Shown: positions 34,688 to 44,057 of the stretch, in pieces
Layout: each line of letters starts with the position of its first letter
Numbering within the stretch: the first letter of the stretch is position 1
Assembly (NCBI GenBank): GCA_001599755.1
Contig: BCHX01000004.1
Span: 2,604,001 to 2,668,000, forward strand
Source: Gliomastix tumulicola
Taxonomy: Eukaryota > Ascomycota > Sordariomycetes > Hypocreales > Bionectriaceae
Reading direction: 5' to 3'
DNA: 64,000 nt
The notes under the pieces: model-generated
What the model was told of the DNA's origin: nothing
Databases searched by the model: none
Seen by the model: the letters and a program-made list of their open reading frames with translations, nothing else
Position numbers and translations under genes: made by a program

Positions 34688-36115
34688 ATGGCCCCGTCCG
34701 CCATTGTCATCCACGAGGAGCCCCTTCCTGCTGCTGTGGCAACGCTCAAGAAGGGTTTCGCCGCTCCCGTCGTCACACCTGTGATTGATATCGACGACAA
34801 GTCTGAGGATCAGATCCTGCAGGAGAAGTGCGACAAGTATATCCTTCACTGCGGCCCCACGTACCAGAAAGACATCGTCACTCGCACAGACGGCTTGTAC
34901 TTCCACACGGCATCTGGCCTCAAAGTCCTGGACTGGACCTCGGGCCAGATGTCGTGCCTGTTGGGCCATGGCCACCCAGAGATTGTTGACACCATCGTGA
35001 AGCACGCCATGCATCTCGACCATCTTTCGAGTGGGATGATTTCCACCCCGGTGCTTTCTTTGGCCGAGCGTCTGTGCAACAACCTACCAGCCGGCCTTGA
35101 TAAGGCCTTCTTCCTCTCCACTGGTGGAGAGAGCAACGAGGCCGCTATCAAGCTGGCAAAGTCTTACACCGGGAAGTTTGAGGTTGTTGGGCTCGGAGCT
35201 TCATGGCACGGCATGACAGGCGCCGCCATGGGCACGCAGTATCACTACGGCCGTCGGGGACATGGCCCCTTGATGCCTGGCCAACACATGCTTCCTTCCC
35301 CCAACGCCTACCGATCCGTTTTCCGGAGGGCAGATGGGTCATACGACTGGGAGGCGGAGCTCGAGTACGGATGGAGGGCCATCGACATGGCCTCGTGCGG
35401 GTCGCTGGCCGCCTGCATCGTGGAGTGCATCCAGAGCTCAGGCGGCATGCACGTGCTGCCTCCGGGGTACCTCAAGGCGCTCAAGAAGCACTGCGAGAAG
35501 CGCGGCATGCTTCTCATCGTGGACGAGGCGCAGACGGGTGTCGGTCGCTGCGGTGACTTTGTCGCCATCGACCATGAGGGTGTGGTCCCCGACATCCTCA
35601 CGCTCTCCAAGGCCTTTGGCAACGGCCTCCCTCTGAGTGCCGTTGTCACGAGTGCGGAGATCGAGAGGGTGGCCAAGGAGAAGGAGTACTTCTTCTACAC
35701 CACGCACATCAACGACCCCCTCCCCGCCGCGGTGGGCGACAAGGTGGTCGAGATCGTACTCCGCGACGGTCTGGTCGAGCATTCGAGAAAGGTGGGCGGC
35801 ATACTCCACGACGGCTTGAAGGCCCTGATGTCACGCTATGGCTGCATCGGCGATGTACGAGGCCGAGCGCTGCTTGCGGGAGTCGAGATCATCAGCGACC
35901 CGGAGACCAGGGCCCCTGGTTTCGAGCTGGCCAAGAAGCTGGCCGACAAGATGTTCCAGCTGGGGCTGTGGGCGAACTTGAGTAGCCATCCGAGCTTCGG
36001 AGGCGTCTTCAGGATAGCGCCTCCCATCACGGTGACGGAGGAGCAGATTCAGCATGGCCTGGCCATCTTTGAGCAGGCCCTGAAGGAGACGGACGGAAGC
36101 CTGCCACTGTACTAG
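34688..36115 (+). CDS. 2,2-Dialkylglycine decarboxylase-like class III aminotransferase
   Basis: A single exon of 475 residues. It is a class III PLP enzyme that follows 2,2-dialkylglycine decarboxylase (DGD) along its length, including LDWTSGQMSCLLGHGHPEI, LSTGGESNEAAIKLAK, ASWHGMTGAA, IVDEAQTGVGRCGD, LSKAFGNGLPLSAVVT, FYTTHINDPLPAAVG and GGVFRIAPPIT. Lys308 is the PLP Schiff-base lysine and Asp279 pairs with the pyridine nitrogen. Gln87, Trp173, Ser251 and Arg442 stand at the positions I recall as Gln52, Trp138, Ser215 and Arg406 of the bacterial enzyme. DGD decarboxylates 2-aminoisobutyrate or isovaline, passing the amino group to pyruvate to give alanine. Whether this protein does so, or is an ordinary aminotransferase, is not proven. 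No targeting signal is evident. A TATA-like box lies 153 bases upstream, and the gene is divergent from the Zn2Cys6 regulator. Confidence 0.88.
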   Translation: MAPSAIVIHEEPLPAAVATLKKGFAAPVVTPVIDIDDKSEDQILQEKCDKYILHCGPTYQKDIVTRTDGLYFHTASGLKVLDWTSGQMSCLLGHGHPEIVDTIVKHAMHLDHLSSGMISTPVLSLAERLCNNLPAGLDKAFFLSTGGESNEAAIKLAKSYTGKFEVVGLGASWHGMTGAAMGTQYHYGRRGHGPLMPGQHMLPSPNAYRSVFRRADGSYDWEAELEYGWRAIDMASCGSLAACIVECIQSSGGMHVLPPGYLKALKKHCEKRGMLLIVDEAQTGVGRCGDFVAIDHEGVVPDILTLSKAFGNGLPLSAVVTSAEIERVAKEKEYFFYTTHINDPLPAAVGDKVVEIVLRDGLVEHSRKVGGILHDGLKALMSRYGCIGDVRGRALLAGVEIISDPETRAPGFELAKKLADKMFQLGLWANLSSHPSFGGVFRIAPPITVTEEQIQHGLAIFEQALKETDGSLPLY

Positions 36116-37226
36116 ACATTCTGGAACATGATTTGTGATGACTTAATGAGGAGGGCCGGATTTCGTAAATTGATAATACACTGGTGTTCATGGTTGCCTG
36201 CTTCTGTCTCTTGTCTCGACGTGTGCTATATGGAGATGCCTCCCTATTAATTGTCCCCTACCAAGAGAAAGCTCATTTCAAGCCACAGATATCAGCCACA
36301 GCTGTAGCCATCAGCCACATACCCACAAGACCCTTTCACTGGATTAACTGCCCCACCAAGGCCTCGTCAGCCATTGCCAATTTGTGGCAACTGGCCCACA
36401 TCGACGCGCCAGCACTGGAGCTCGTTCCCAGCACTTTTCCTTCTTGAACCTCAAAACGACAGACAGGATCAGGGATTTGCGGATGCCCTCCGCCCACAAC
36501 ACGGACAGTCTGCTCCCTGAGCGAGGTGGGATGACCTCGGCGAGTGTCAGAGACGACAGCGGGAAAGTGGTGGTGGCGGTTCAGGGCGCAATGGCTGACG
36601 GCGGGCGATGAATATGGGTGGCGAGGCTATACCTAGGCGCTGTAGCGGCCTCCTCCAGGCCTCAGGAGACCACGTACGTTAGGTAGCTTACTCGTAGCGA
36701 GCCCGCCATTCGCGGGTTTCGGCCTATCAAAACTCGCGCGTTTGATATTGCTCGTATTAATAACGCGGACGGCCATGAGGCAATGTCTGGGAAGGGGCCC
36801 TTTTTCTTGCGTACGCACGACTAGCGAGCATACCACCAACAACGGCTCCTTGTAAGCGGGACGCGCAAGTCAGGGCCTTAGGTGCAGAACTGCAAACGTC
36901 ACCCCCTTGCCTTGACTGACCTAAAATCTAAATGCTCCTGCCGGCGCCGGGGGCAGAGGGGCTCTCGACCACCAAGGGGGGAAAAAAACGAACAGAACTC
37001 GTCGGCTGCGACTAGACGTTTTCAATTGTTCATCTTCTTGCCTGTCTTCTATTTTTCCGCGCCGAGGATGCCATGAGAGACGCGCAGAGACCGCCAACTG
37101 ATTCACCGCCGTCGCCGTCGCCGTCGCTGTTGCTGCTGCCGCCGTTGTTAAAGTCGGGCTACGTGGGGCGCCGAATGCCAGCCAGCAACCTCTACGCAGA
37201 CTGCGCCCGCTCAATCATGATCAGAC
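36116..37226. other. Spacer between the PLP enzyme and the unrecognised protein gene
   Basis: About 1.1 kb with no domain-bearing frame. The last 250 bases before 37227, including a short (GTCGCC)n tract near 37110, are probably promoter and leader. Confidence 0.5.
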
Positions 37227-38618
37227 ATGCCACCCTCAGGTCACCCTGAGTCTAACCATGGACTTGGGAACCAGCACCAGCAGCAGTCGCGCCAGGCGCA
37301 CAACTTTGTCCTGGTCAAGCCGCCCTTCCCGACCCTCGCCGCCGTGAGATCTCGCAATGAGAGCTCCATCGAGGTCCAGCTGCCGCCTCTGATTGCGGGC
37401 GCCGTCGTTGCGGCCTTCGCCTCGGCCGTGGGGGATGCACTCGGCAACGAGCTCCTCACGCACTATTACCTCTCCGACCCCGACCAGCGGCTGCGCATCA
37501 ACCTCGACAGGGTCCTGGACCGGCTGCTGGCCGACTTTACCACACACCTCTGGGACGAGCTCTTTGACTTCTACCACGCGTCCAACGCCGACCATGGCCA
37601 CCAGGTGTCGCTGCTCTTCGACGGGCCCATCCGCCAGCTGGTCCTCATCCTCAACGGGCCGGAGCTGTCAAGATCCATCCTCGACAAGATCGCCCCGGGG
37701 CTCTCGCGGCGGCCGCTGACGTGGACCGAGACGGCGAGGGGCATCGACCAGTCGCTGGCGCTGAAGCTCATCTGCGGCTTCTGGCACCGCGAGTTCGCCT
37801 CGCGCTCCCCCGGCGGCAACCCGGACGACATCGCCCGGTCCATCGGGAACCGCATGACGTCGGGCGCCGCCTTCGGCAACCTGATCGCCCAGATCAGGAA
37901 GAACCTGTTCACACCGCACTTTGTGCAGCTCTACATCATGGAGTCGGCCGTCTGGGACATCATCATCAGCAAGAGGCGTCAGCGCCCGCCGCCGGACGGC
38001 TTCCACGTGGTGCAGTTTAGATTTGAATTTGACTTCTCGCAGCGCCTGGCCAACATGGACGGGGCGAACCACATCGACATAGGGTCCTTCCCCGTCATCA
38101 CGGGGACGCCCAACGAGTGTGGGTGGTCGACCGTGGCCAGCTATGCCGGCCGGTGCTGGCCCCGGTGCGGCAAGGTTGTGCTACAATGTCTCAACGAGGC
38201 CCTCGTCAGCGCCGCCCAGTCTCAGGCGCAGGGGGATGGCTTCGCGGCCATGTCCTTCTGGGACGACAGCGACCACAACACGCTGTCCCCCGGGCTGAGA
38301 CTATTACACATAGAGATCGAGCAGGGGACAATCCGGCTCACTGCAGCAGCTTGGATCCTCGTCCTCGTCGACATACTACAACAGATGGCGTGGTCGTGCG
38401 CCACGCTCAGCTCGTCCCCCTTTCCGGAGGGGCTGGCGGAGAGCACCACCCAGATATCCAGCTGGGACTACCAGGAGGAATCTACATTTATAAATTGCAG
38501 CTTGGCACACCGAGCAGTGCCAAACCAGGAGGCTTCGTCGTGGACACAGCCCCGAGCGGGCGCAGTGGTTGCCCCTGGCTTCCCATTGGGAGAACATAGG
38601 ATACAGGACCCAACATGA
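37227..38618 (+). CDS. Unrecognised protein, 463 residues
   Basis: A single open frame from ATG 37227. Codon composition is strongly GC3-biased, like the neighbouring true genes, to about residue 370 and then becomes less so. The protein has a Gln/His-rich N-terminus, an Ala/Val hydrophobic stretch at about 53-71 (LPPLIAGAVVAAFASAVGDA) that could be a helix but is weak as a membrane anchor, and a mixed alpha/beta body with CGWSTVASYAGRCWPRCGKVVL near 300. A second hydrophobic stretch lies near 372-395. No known domain is recognised. The last 60 residues look unlike the rest, so an unrecognised intron or an altered 3' end is possible. It lies between the DGD-like enzyme and the MFS exporter on the same strand, which may mean a shared role, but nothing in it reveals one. 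Confidence 0.65.
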   Translation: MPPSGHPESNHGLGNQHQQQSRQAHNFVLVKPPFPTLAAVRSRNESSIEVQLPPLIAGAVVAAFASAVGDALGNELLTHYYLSDPDQRLRINLDRVLDRLLADFTTHLWDELFDFYHASNADHGHQVSLLFDGPIRQLVLILNGPELSRSILDKIAPGLSRRPLTWTETARGIDQSLALKLICGFWHREFASRSPGGNPDDIARSIGNRMTSGAAFGNLIAQIRKNLFTPHFVQLYIMESAVWDIIISKRRQRPPPDGFHVVQFRFEFDFSQRLANMDGANHIDIGSFPVITGTPNECGWSTVASYAGRCWPRCGKVVLQCLNEALVSAAQSQAQGDGFAAMSFWDDSDHNTLSPGLRLLHIEIEQGTIRLTAAAWILVLVDILQQMAWSCATLSSSPFPEGLAESTTQISSWDYQEESTFINCSLAHRAVPNQEASSWTQPRAGAVVAPGFPLGEHRIQDPT

Positions 38619-39921
38619 TGTTGAGGCGACTTGTATCAATAATGATATGATACATGTATGTATATACTGATGCCTTGTCGGGCGTCACTATGAGCATGCC
38701 ACGTGGGCAGTGCAGCAGTCTGTGCGACCCAAAGTTGCCAGTCACTTCCACCAACCATGGGGGAGACAGTATGAACGGGCACCACCCAGCTATTTATACC
38801 CTACACAGTATAAGTCATACACAATGAAGTTTCAACTACTGTGTTCCCGTTTGAGAAGTAAACGTCGAGCAGAACAAAAGTGCAACGATGCTCTGATACT
38901 GCGGGATCGGCAATTCGGCATCGCCAAGCCTGTCAAGTCATCGGAGGAGACTTGCTCACTTCTCGTCCTTTCCTGATGCTTGCAAGGGTCCCTCATGCTT
39001 GCTCGCTTCGCTCTGCCTTCCAGTGGGGCCGGCTTGTTAAGAAGCAGATCAGTGCTCCTCCGAGATCCATCCTTCTCTTCAAGAGCCTCAATGTGATTGA
39101 CGAGTTTCGAGACGGGTTGCGGATGACGGCGGTAGATGCATTTGTCCCGCAAGTCCTTTATTATTCAGCTGCGGCCGTCGGGATATAAGCGGCCAGCAAA
39201 GCAGTCTCGTTGGGAGGTTTCATGCGCGTCTGCGTCATACCTATTGCCTTTCTCGGGGGAGGACCCCCTCCCCCTGCTGTCAGTTCTGCCCAAGGGCCTC
39301 GGAGTTTTTTGAAACAGTGTAGCAGTCGTCCGAGCTGCTCAGGGAGGTACCTCGATGCAGATACGGTCCGAGGGTGATCGACGAGCCCAGTTCGCATCAG
39401 CAGCTCTAACTGGAATAAAGTACTCCGTCCCGGCCTCTATGCGCGGAAGCAACACGTTTTTTGCAAGGGTCAGCCCGCGCTCTAAAATGATGAAGAGAAC
39501 GGGGCGCGGATATATGGATATATCGCCTGCAGGCCTGCTTATTACCTTANCCCNCCCCATCTGCCGATATCTTTCCAATGAGGCAACCGCCGAGGACTCG
39601 CCAGAGTCACCACGCCCGGCAGTGAGCTTACAAATTTACGACTAAGGGCGTATAATTCGATATCCGGGACGGCAAACCGGCACCGGGCGAACGACTTCTG
39701 CATGCAAGCTGCAGCTTCAATTTGCAGCTTCGCGACTTCGCGTCTTTCCTCTCCAGAGCTTGCTCCTTCCTTCCTTCCTCCCCCGCGATCATGATAAAAG
39801 GGTTCAATTCTGCTTTAGCCCTATTCAGGTCTGCTTAGCATTCCACACTGTCTGTTCTCAACTCTCCCGCGACGAGACGATTGACCGACAAGTTGCGAGA
39901 CTGTTTCGGCACCCGGCTACG
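38619..39921. other. Spacer with two N bases
   Basis: About 1.3 kb upstream of the MFS gene. Ambiguous bases are at 39550 and 39554 in a C-rich spot. Short repeated GATATAT and CTGCA words occur at 39510-39530 and 39700-39730, and the final 180 bases are CT-rich. No gene recognised. Confidence 0.5.
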
Positions 39922-41577
39922 ATGGATCCCGAGAAGAAAGATATAGCCGATAGCTCGGATACGAGAGGCGACGAGTCGGCCGGCGACCCATCGAGCGATC
40001 CCCAGGAGCTTCAGACGACCGAGGAGCACGAATGGGTTGCCAACTCGCTGTCGCTGCCCCGGGAGGCGCTCTTCGTCTTCGTGGTGTGCATGGCACAGTT
40101 CTGCACACGTGAGTCTTTCACCAGGGAGGATGGGTCTAGGCTTCAGAAGAGAGCCCGCATCGCTAACCTTGATGATCTTCCCCTAGAGTCGGCCTTTATC
40201 GCAACGTTAATCTTGCTCCACGAGATCGGCGATAGCTTCGGCGTGAACGAGCCGGCCTCGCTGGCTTGGCTCGTCGGTGGCTACGCACTCACCGTCGGGA
40301 CCTTCATTCTCTTCTCCGGCCGACTTGGCGATGTCTTCGGATACAAGAAGATGGTCATCATCGGCTTCGTCTGGTTCTCGCTCTGGTCGGTCGTCGCCGG
40401 CGTGAGCGTCTACTCCAACTACACGCTCGCCGTCTTCTCCCGGGTGCTCCAGGGAATCGGCCCGGCCCTCTGCCTGCCGAACGCCGTCGCATGCTTCGGT
40501 GTGGCCTATCCGCCGGGCCACCGGAAGGCCATGGTGTTTGCGCTCTTCGGGGCGATCGCGCCTATCGGTGGTATCTTGGGCGGTGTGTTTGCGGCGCTGT
40601 TTGACCTCGCCTGGTGGCCGTGGGCGATGTGGGCTCTGGCCATCTGGCTGGCTGTCCTGGCCGTTGGCTCAATTTGGGCCATCCCGGCGCTGCCACGACA
40701 CAGGGAGCTGCCGCAGGGCGGCTTCAAGGTCTGGATCCAAGCGTTGGACATTCCCGGTGCCGTGGTTGGTGTTGCGGCCCTCGTGCTCTTTATCTTTGCC
40801 TGGACCCAGGCGCCCATTGACGGATGGGGCACCGCGACCGTCCTTGTGCCCCTGATCCTTGGTCTGGTCCTGTTCGGCGCCTTCATGTTCATCGAGTTCA
40901 AGATTAGCCCAGAGCCCCTCCTCCCGTTTGCCGCCGTTAATATCGACGTGGCATTTGTGCTCGCCAGCGTCGTCTGCGGCTGGGCCACGTTTGGTATCTG
41001 GACCCTGTTCCTGGTGCAGATCTTCCAGGACATCCGCGGCCTCTCGCCTCTTCTGTCCATGGCCTGGCTGTCCCCCGTCGCCGTCGCCGGTGCTGCAGCC
41101 GCCGTCCTGACGGGAAGCATGCTCGGCCCGCTGGCCGTCACACCGCCCGTCGTCATGGCCCTCGCCATGATAGCCTTCGTCGTCGGCGCGGTGCTCACGG
41201 CCAGCGCGCCCATCGACCAGATCTACTGGGGCCAGATCTTCGTCTCCATGATCGTCATGCCCTTTGGCATGGACATGAGCTTCCCGGCCGCGACCCTCAC
41301 CCTCTCCAACACCGTCGCCAAGGAGCACCAGGGCATCGGCGCCAGCCTCGTCACCACCGTCGTCAACTACGGTATCGCCCTCGGCGTCGGGCTCGCCGGC
41401 ACCGTCGACGTGCACGTCCACGGCGGCGTGGACACGAAGCAGGCCCGGCTGGACGGCTACCGGGCTGCGCTGTGGACGGGCGCGGGGCTCGGAGGGCTGG
41501 GTCTGATCATTGCGTTTGTTTGTTTCGCCCGGGAGAGGTTTCACATGGCCAAGCGGCCGGCGGGAGTCGAGGCTTGA
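39922..41577 (+). CDS. DHA2-family MFS drug/metabolite exporter
   Basis: Exons 39922-40108 and 40187-41577 give 525 residues. The 78-nt intron (GTGAGT donor, GCTAAC branch, CCCTAG acceptor) restores the conserved MAQFCTQSAFIATL at the first helix. The start at ATG 39922 is chosen because the open frame upstream has no ATG with good context and reads as leader. About 14 hydrophobic segments are visible, as expected for the 14-spanner DHA2 group. The cytoplasmic MFS motif A is seen as GRLGDVFGYKKM, and an antiporter-like motif as VFSRVLQGIGPALCLPNA. The sequence resembles the yeast Atr1 (aminotriazole/boron) subgroup of plasma-membrane exporters. The substrate is unknown; its position near the Zn2Cys6 regulator and PLP enzyme suggests export of a related compound, which is inference. 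Confidence 0.92.
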   Translation: MDPEKKDIADSSDTRGDESAGDPSSDPQELQTTEEHEWVANSLSLPREALFVFVVCMAQFCTRESFTREDGSRLQKRARIANLDDLPLESAFIATLILLHEIGDSFGVNEPASLAWLVGGYALTVGTFILFSGRLGDVFGYKKMVIIGFVWFSLWSVVAGVSVYSNYTLAVFSRVLQGIGPALCLPNAVACFGVAYPPGHRKAMVFALFGAIAPIGGILGGVFAALFDLAWWPWAMWALAIWLAVLAVGSIWAIPALPRHRELPQGGFKVWIQALDIPGAVVGVAALVLFIFAWTQAPIDGWGTATVLVPLILGLVLFGAFMFIEFKISPEPLLPFAAVNIDVAFVLASVVCGWATFGIWTLFLVQIFQDIRGLSPLLSMAWLSPVAVAGAAAAVLTGSMLGPLAVTPPVVMALAMIAFVVGAVLTASAPIDQIYWGQIFVSMIVMPFGMDMSFPAATLTLSNTVAKEHQGIGASLVTTVVNYGIALGVGLAGTVDVHVHGGVDTKQARLDGYRAALWTGAGLGGLGLIIAFVCFARERFHMAKRPAGVEA

Positions 41578-42470
41578 GCGGCGGGCGATCTGGCGTTGGA
41601 CTCATGATACCTGATGCGGTTGGAAGCCGCGCCCCTCGGTTCTTCTATAATGTTTTTTGGCCGGGGACAAATTGTGGCAAGTAATGATATCCGTTTGCTG
41701 TACCCGGAATGTAGGATAGGTAGCTGCCATGAAGGGCATGCAGAAGGCCTCGGGGAATTCAAGACGCGTGCACAGCCACGTATACTCGTCAGTCACTTCG
41801 CCCACAAACCCCCTTGATGAAGCTCGGTAGATCGTTGTAGTAGTTCTCTCCTCAAAGGGTCGCATGATTGCTTTCGATTTTCTTTAGCCATTGGACGTTG
41901 TTATGTTCACGCTGTGACAGACATGTGCACCCTGCTCCAGTAGGCGAAGTTGTCGTCGAAGCACTCCCCTCGGACTCTGGCTACTTTCCGAGCCGCGAGG
42001 ATGAGTACGTAAGAGCTGGCCTCGACAACAGGCTCTCAGCTCGCTTGCAAGTCTCGTGATCGGATTTCCTTCAATTTTCACATGCTAGAAAGAAATTATT
42101 GTGCTAGCAACAGCTGTGCTCGTCGCGTCCATTACGCACCGCCACGCAACACCGCCACACCCCGCTTTTTTTCTTCCATATGAATTTTACCATTTCTGTG
42201 ATGACGTCGCAATCGCTGCCCCACTCCAAGCTCCCTCCCATCTTGGCGACAAACAGGCCGGGCTCGATCGTGAAAAAGAAGAGGGCTGCCACCTGATTGA
42301 TGGTCTTAATAAAAAGCTCCCTATCCTCAGCTGATTTTCCGCCGTTTCCTGCATCTTGCATCATCTCCTAAAATCACCTCCTTGCAAACTCACGACTCTA
42401 CCATCGCCAACCCTTGAATCACTCCTGCAGTTATTACCCCGCCATCATCATACAAACAGACATCGTCAGC
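41578..42470. other. Spacer between the MFS exporter and the Vip1-like gene
   Basis: About 0.9 kb. The last 120 bases before 42471 are C/A/T-rich leader sequence typical of a well-expressed fungal gene. No other gene or repeat recognised. Confidence 0.5.
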
Positions 42471-43377
42471 ATGGCTACCTCAACTGTGCACGTTTCCAAC
42501 GTGGCTGGCGCTACCAGCGACAGCGAGATCAGGGACTTCTTCAGCTTCTGGTAAGCTCCCATGTTGTGTCTGTTCATTCTTCCCATTCTTGTACTAACAT
42601 GTGATTCCTACTAGTGGAAAGATCTCTGACCTCAAGGTCACCGAGGCCGGCGAGAGCAAGAACGTCGACGTCACCTTCGAGAAGGAGACGGCCGCCAAGA
42701 CGGCCCTCCTCCTGAACAACACCCAGCTCGGCCCCAACCACATCTCGGTGACGAGCGCGGGCGGCGACATCGACGACGGCGGCGCGGCCTTCACCAAGAA
42801 CGCCTCCCGCGACACCGACGAGATCACGCAGGAGGAGAAGCCGCGCGCCCGCATCCTCGCCGAGTACCTCGCGCAGGGCTACGTCGTCGGCGACGCGGCG
42901 ATCCAGCGCGCGCTCGAGCTCGACCAGACACACGGCGTCTCGTCCCGCTTCCTCACCACGCTCACCGGCCTCGACCAGAAGATCCACGCGTCGGACCGCG
43001 CCCGCGCCACCGACCAGACCTACGGCCTCTCCACGCGCGCCAACACCTTCTTCACGGGCCTGCACTCGTACTTCGAGAAGGCGTCCAACACGCCCACGGG
43101 CCAGAAGCTCGTCAAATTCTACGAGGACGGCCAGAAGCAGGTCGTCGAGGTCCACGCCGAGGCCCGCCGCCTCGCCGACCTGAAGAAGGACGAGCACGGC
43201 GGCAGCGCGTACAAGGCCGCCGGGCTTGAGAGGGTCTTTGGTAAGGAGAAGGAGCACCCCGAGCAGGCGACCACCACGCCCGTGCCCGCCGCGGGCACCG
43301 CGAACCCGACCCAGATCAACCCCAACGATCCTATCCCCCCTACGCAGTCCACCGATGAGAAGACCTACCTGGCATAA
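42471..43377 (+). CDS. vip1: Vip1-like RRM protein
   Basis: Exons 42471-42550 and 42615-43377 encode 280 residues; the 64-nt intron has a TACTAAC branch site. An RRM occupies about residues 5-80: STVHVSNVAGATSDSEIRDF as the first strand and helix, then a SKNVDVTFEKETAAKTALLL segment in place of the classical RNP1. The rest is helical and charged, with DAAIQRALELDQTHGVSSRF and two further copies of the phrase D(Q/R)..G(V/L)S typical of fungal Vip1 orthologues. A Pro/Thr-rich tail ends the protein. Fission yeast Vip1 is an RNA-binding protein of incompletely known role; fungal databases also call it an actin cytoskeleton protein. Codon bias is very strong, suggesting high expression. Confidence 0.9.
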
Positions 43378-43757
43378 ATTGGGGATCGCGAATGGGAAGA
43401 CATGTATTGATTGTTTGACGATGATTACGACCTCGGGAACTTCTGCAGTTTTTTTTTCTTCTTTTCTTTTCCTTTAGAATTGAGTCGTTTATCTGTTGGT
43501 TTCTGTTCTTCTAGTACCGGAGCCAGGTGAAGGTATCAGATTGACATGACGATTTGCGGAATTTCACATGGTTAAGGCGATCAGCTCTCTCTCAGTGAAG
43601 ATGAAATTGTCATAACTAGGTAGTTCGGGATCCTTGGAATACGAAAGTAACGTAGTTTACAGACCGTCACTCATCCCAGTAACGTGTCCCAGCAGTATCG
43701 CGCTCATGAAGTCATTACATCCTCAAGCCCCGCGCGTCGACAGCATTCTGAGCTACT
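43378..43757. other. Convergent 3' spacer
   Basis: Contains the 3' ends of the Vip1-like gene and of the 70-aa gene. A T-rich tract at about 43449-43475 probably belongs to the Vip1 3' UTR. Nothing else seen. Confidence 0.5.
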
Positions 43758-44057
43758 TTAGGTCTGCTTCTTCGACTCCTTCGAAAACATCTCCTTCACA
43801 TGGTCATCTAGGGGTCCCTTGGGGTTCGACTCGAGGTTCTGTTGTTGGAGATTGGATGTTAGTCCACCAGCTAGCTCATGAGAGGCAATAGTGCGCTCAG
43901 CAGCACAGTGTTGTTCGAAACATACCTCGAGCTGGGACTTCAAGGCGTTCTTGTCCTTGTTGGCAGGGTTGCCGGTGCCCTGACCGCTGCCGGGGGGATC
44001 CTGCTGCTGAGCACCCGTCTGGCGCTCGGGAGGAGGGGACTGGCGGCCTTCGGTCAT
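43758..44057 (-). CDS. Conserved small hydrophilic protein, 70 residues
   Basis: Exons 44057-43926 and 43838-43758 encode 70 residues; the intron (GTATGT donor, CAACAG acceptor) is 87 nt. The protein starts MTEGRQSPPPERQTGAQQQ and ends NLESNPKGPLDDHVKEMFSK. I recognise this arrangement (SPPPE...GAQ near the start, ESNPKGPL near the end) as a common family of short disordered Pezizomycotina proteins of unknown function. It has no hydrophobic segment. The intron length is a multiple of three and the intron has no in-frame stop, so retention would give a 99-residue form. The ATG at 44057 is preferred to upstream in-frame codons because the family starts with this sequence. Confidence 0.75.
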   Translation of the reverse strand: MTEGRQSPPPERQTGAQQQDPPGSGQGTGNPANKDKNALKSQLEVCFEQHCAAERTIASHELAGGLTSNLQQQNLESNPKGPLDDHVKEMFSKESKKQT

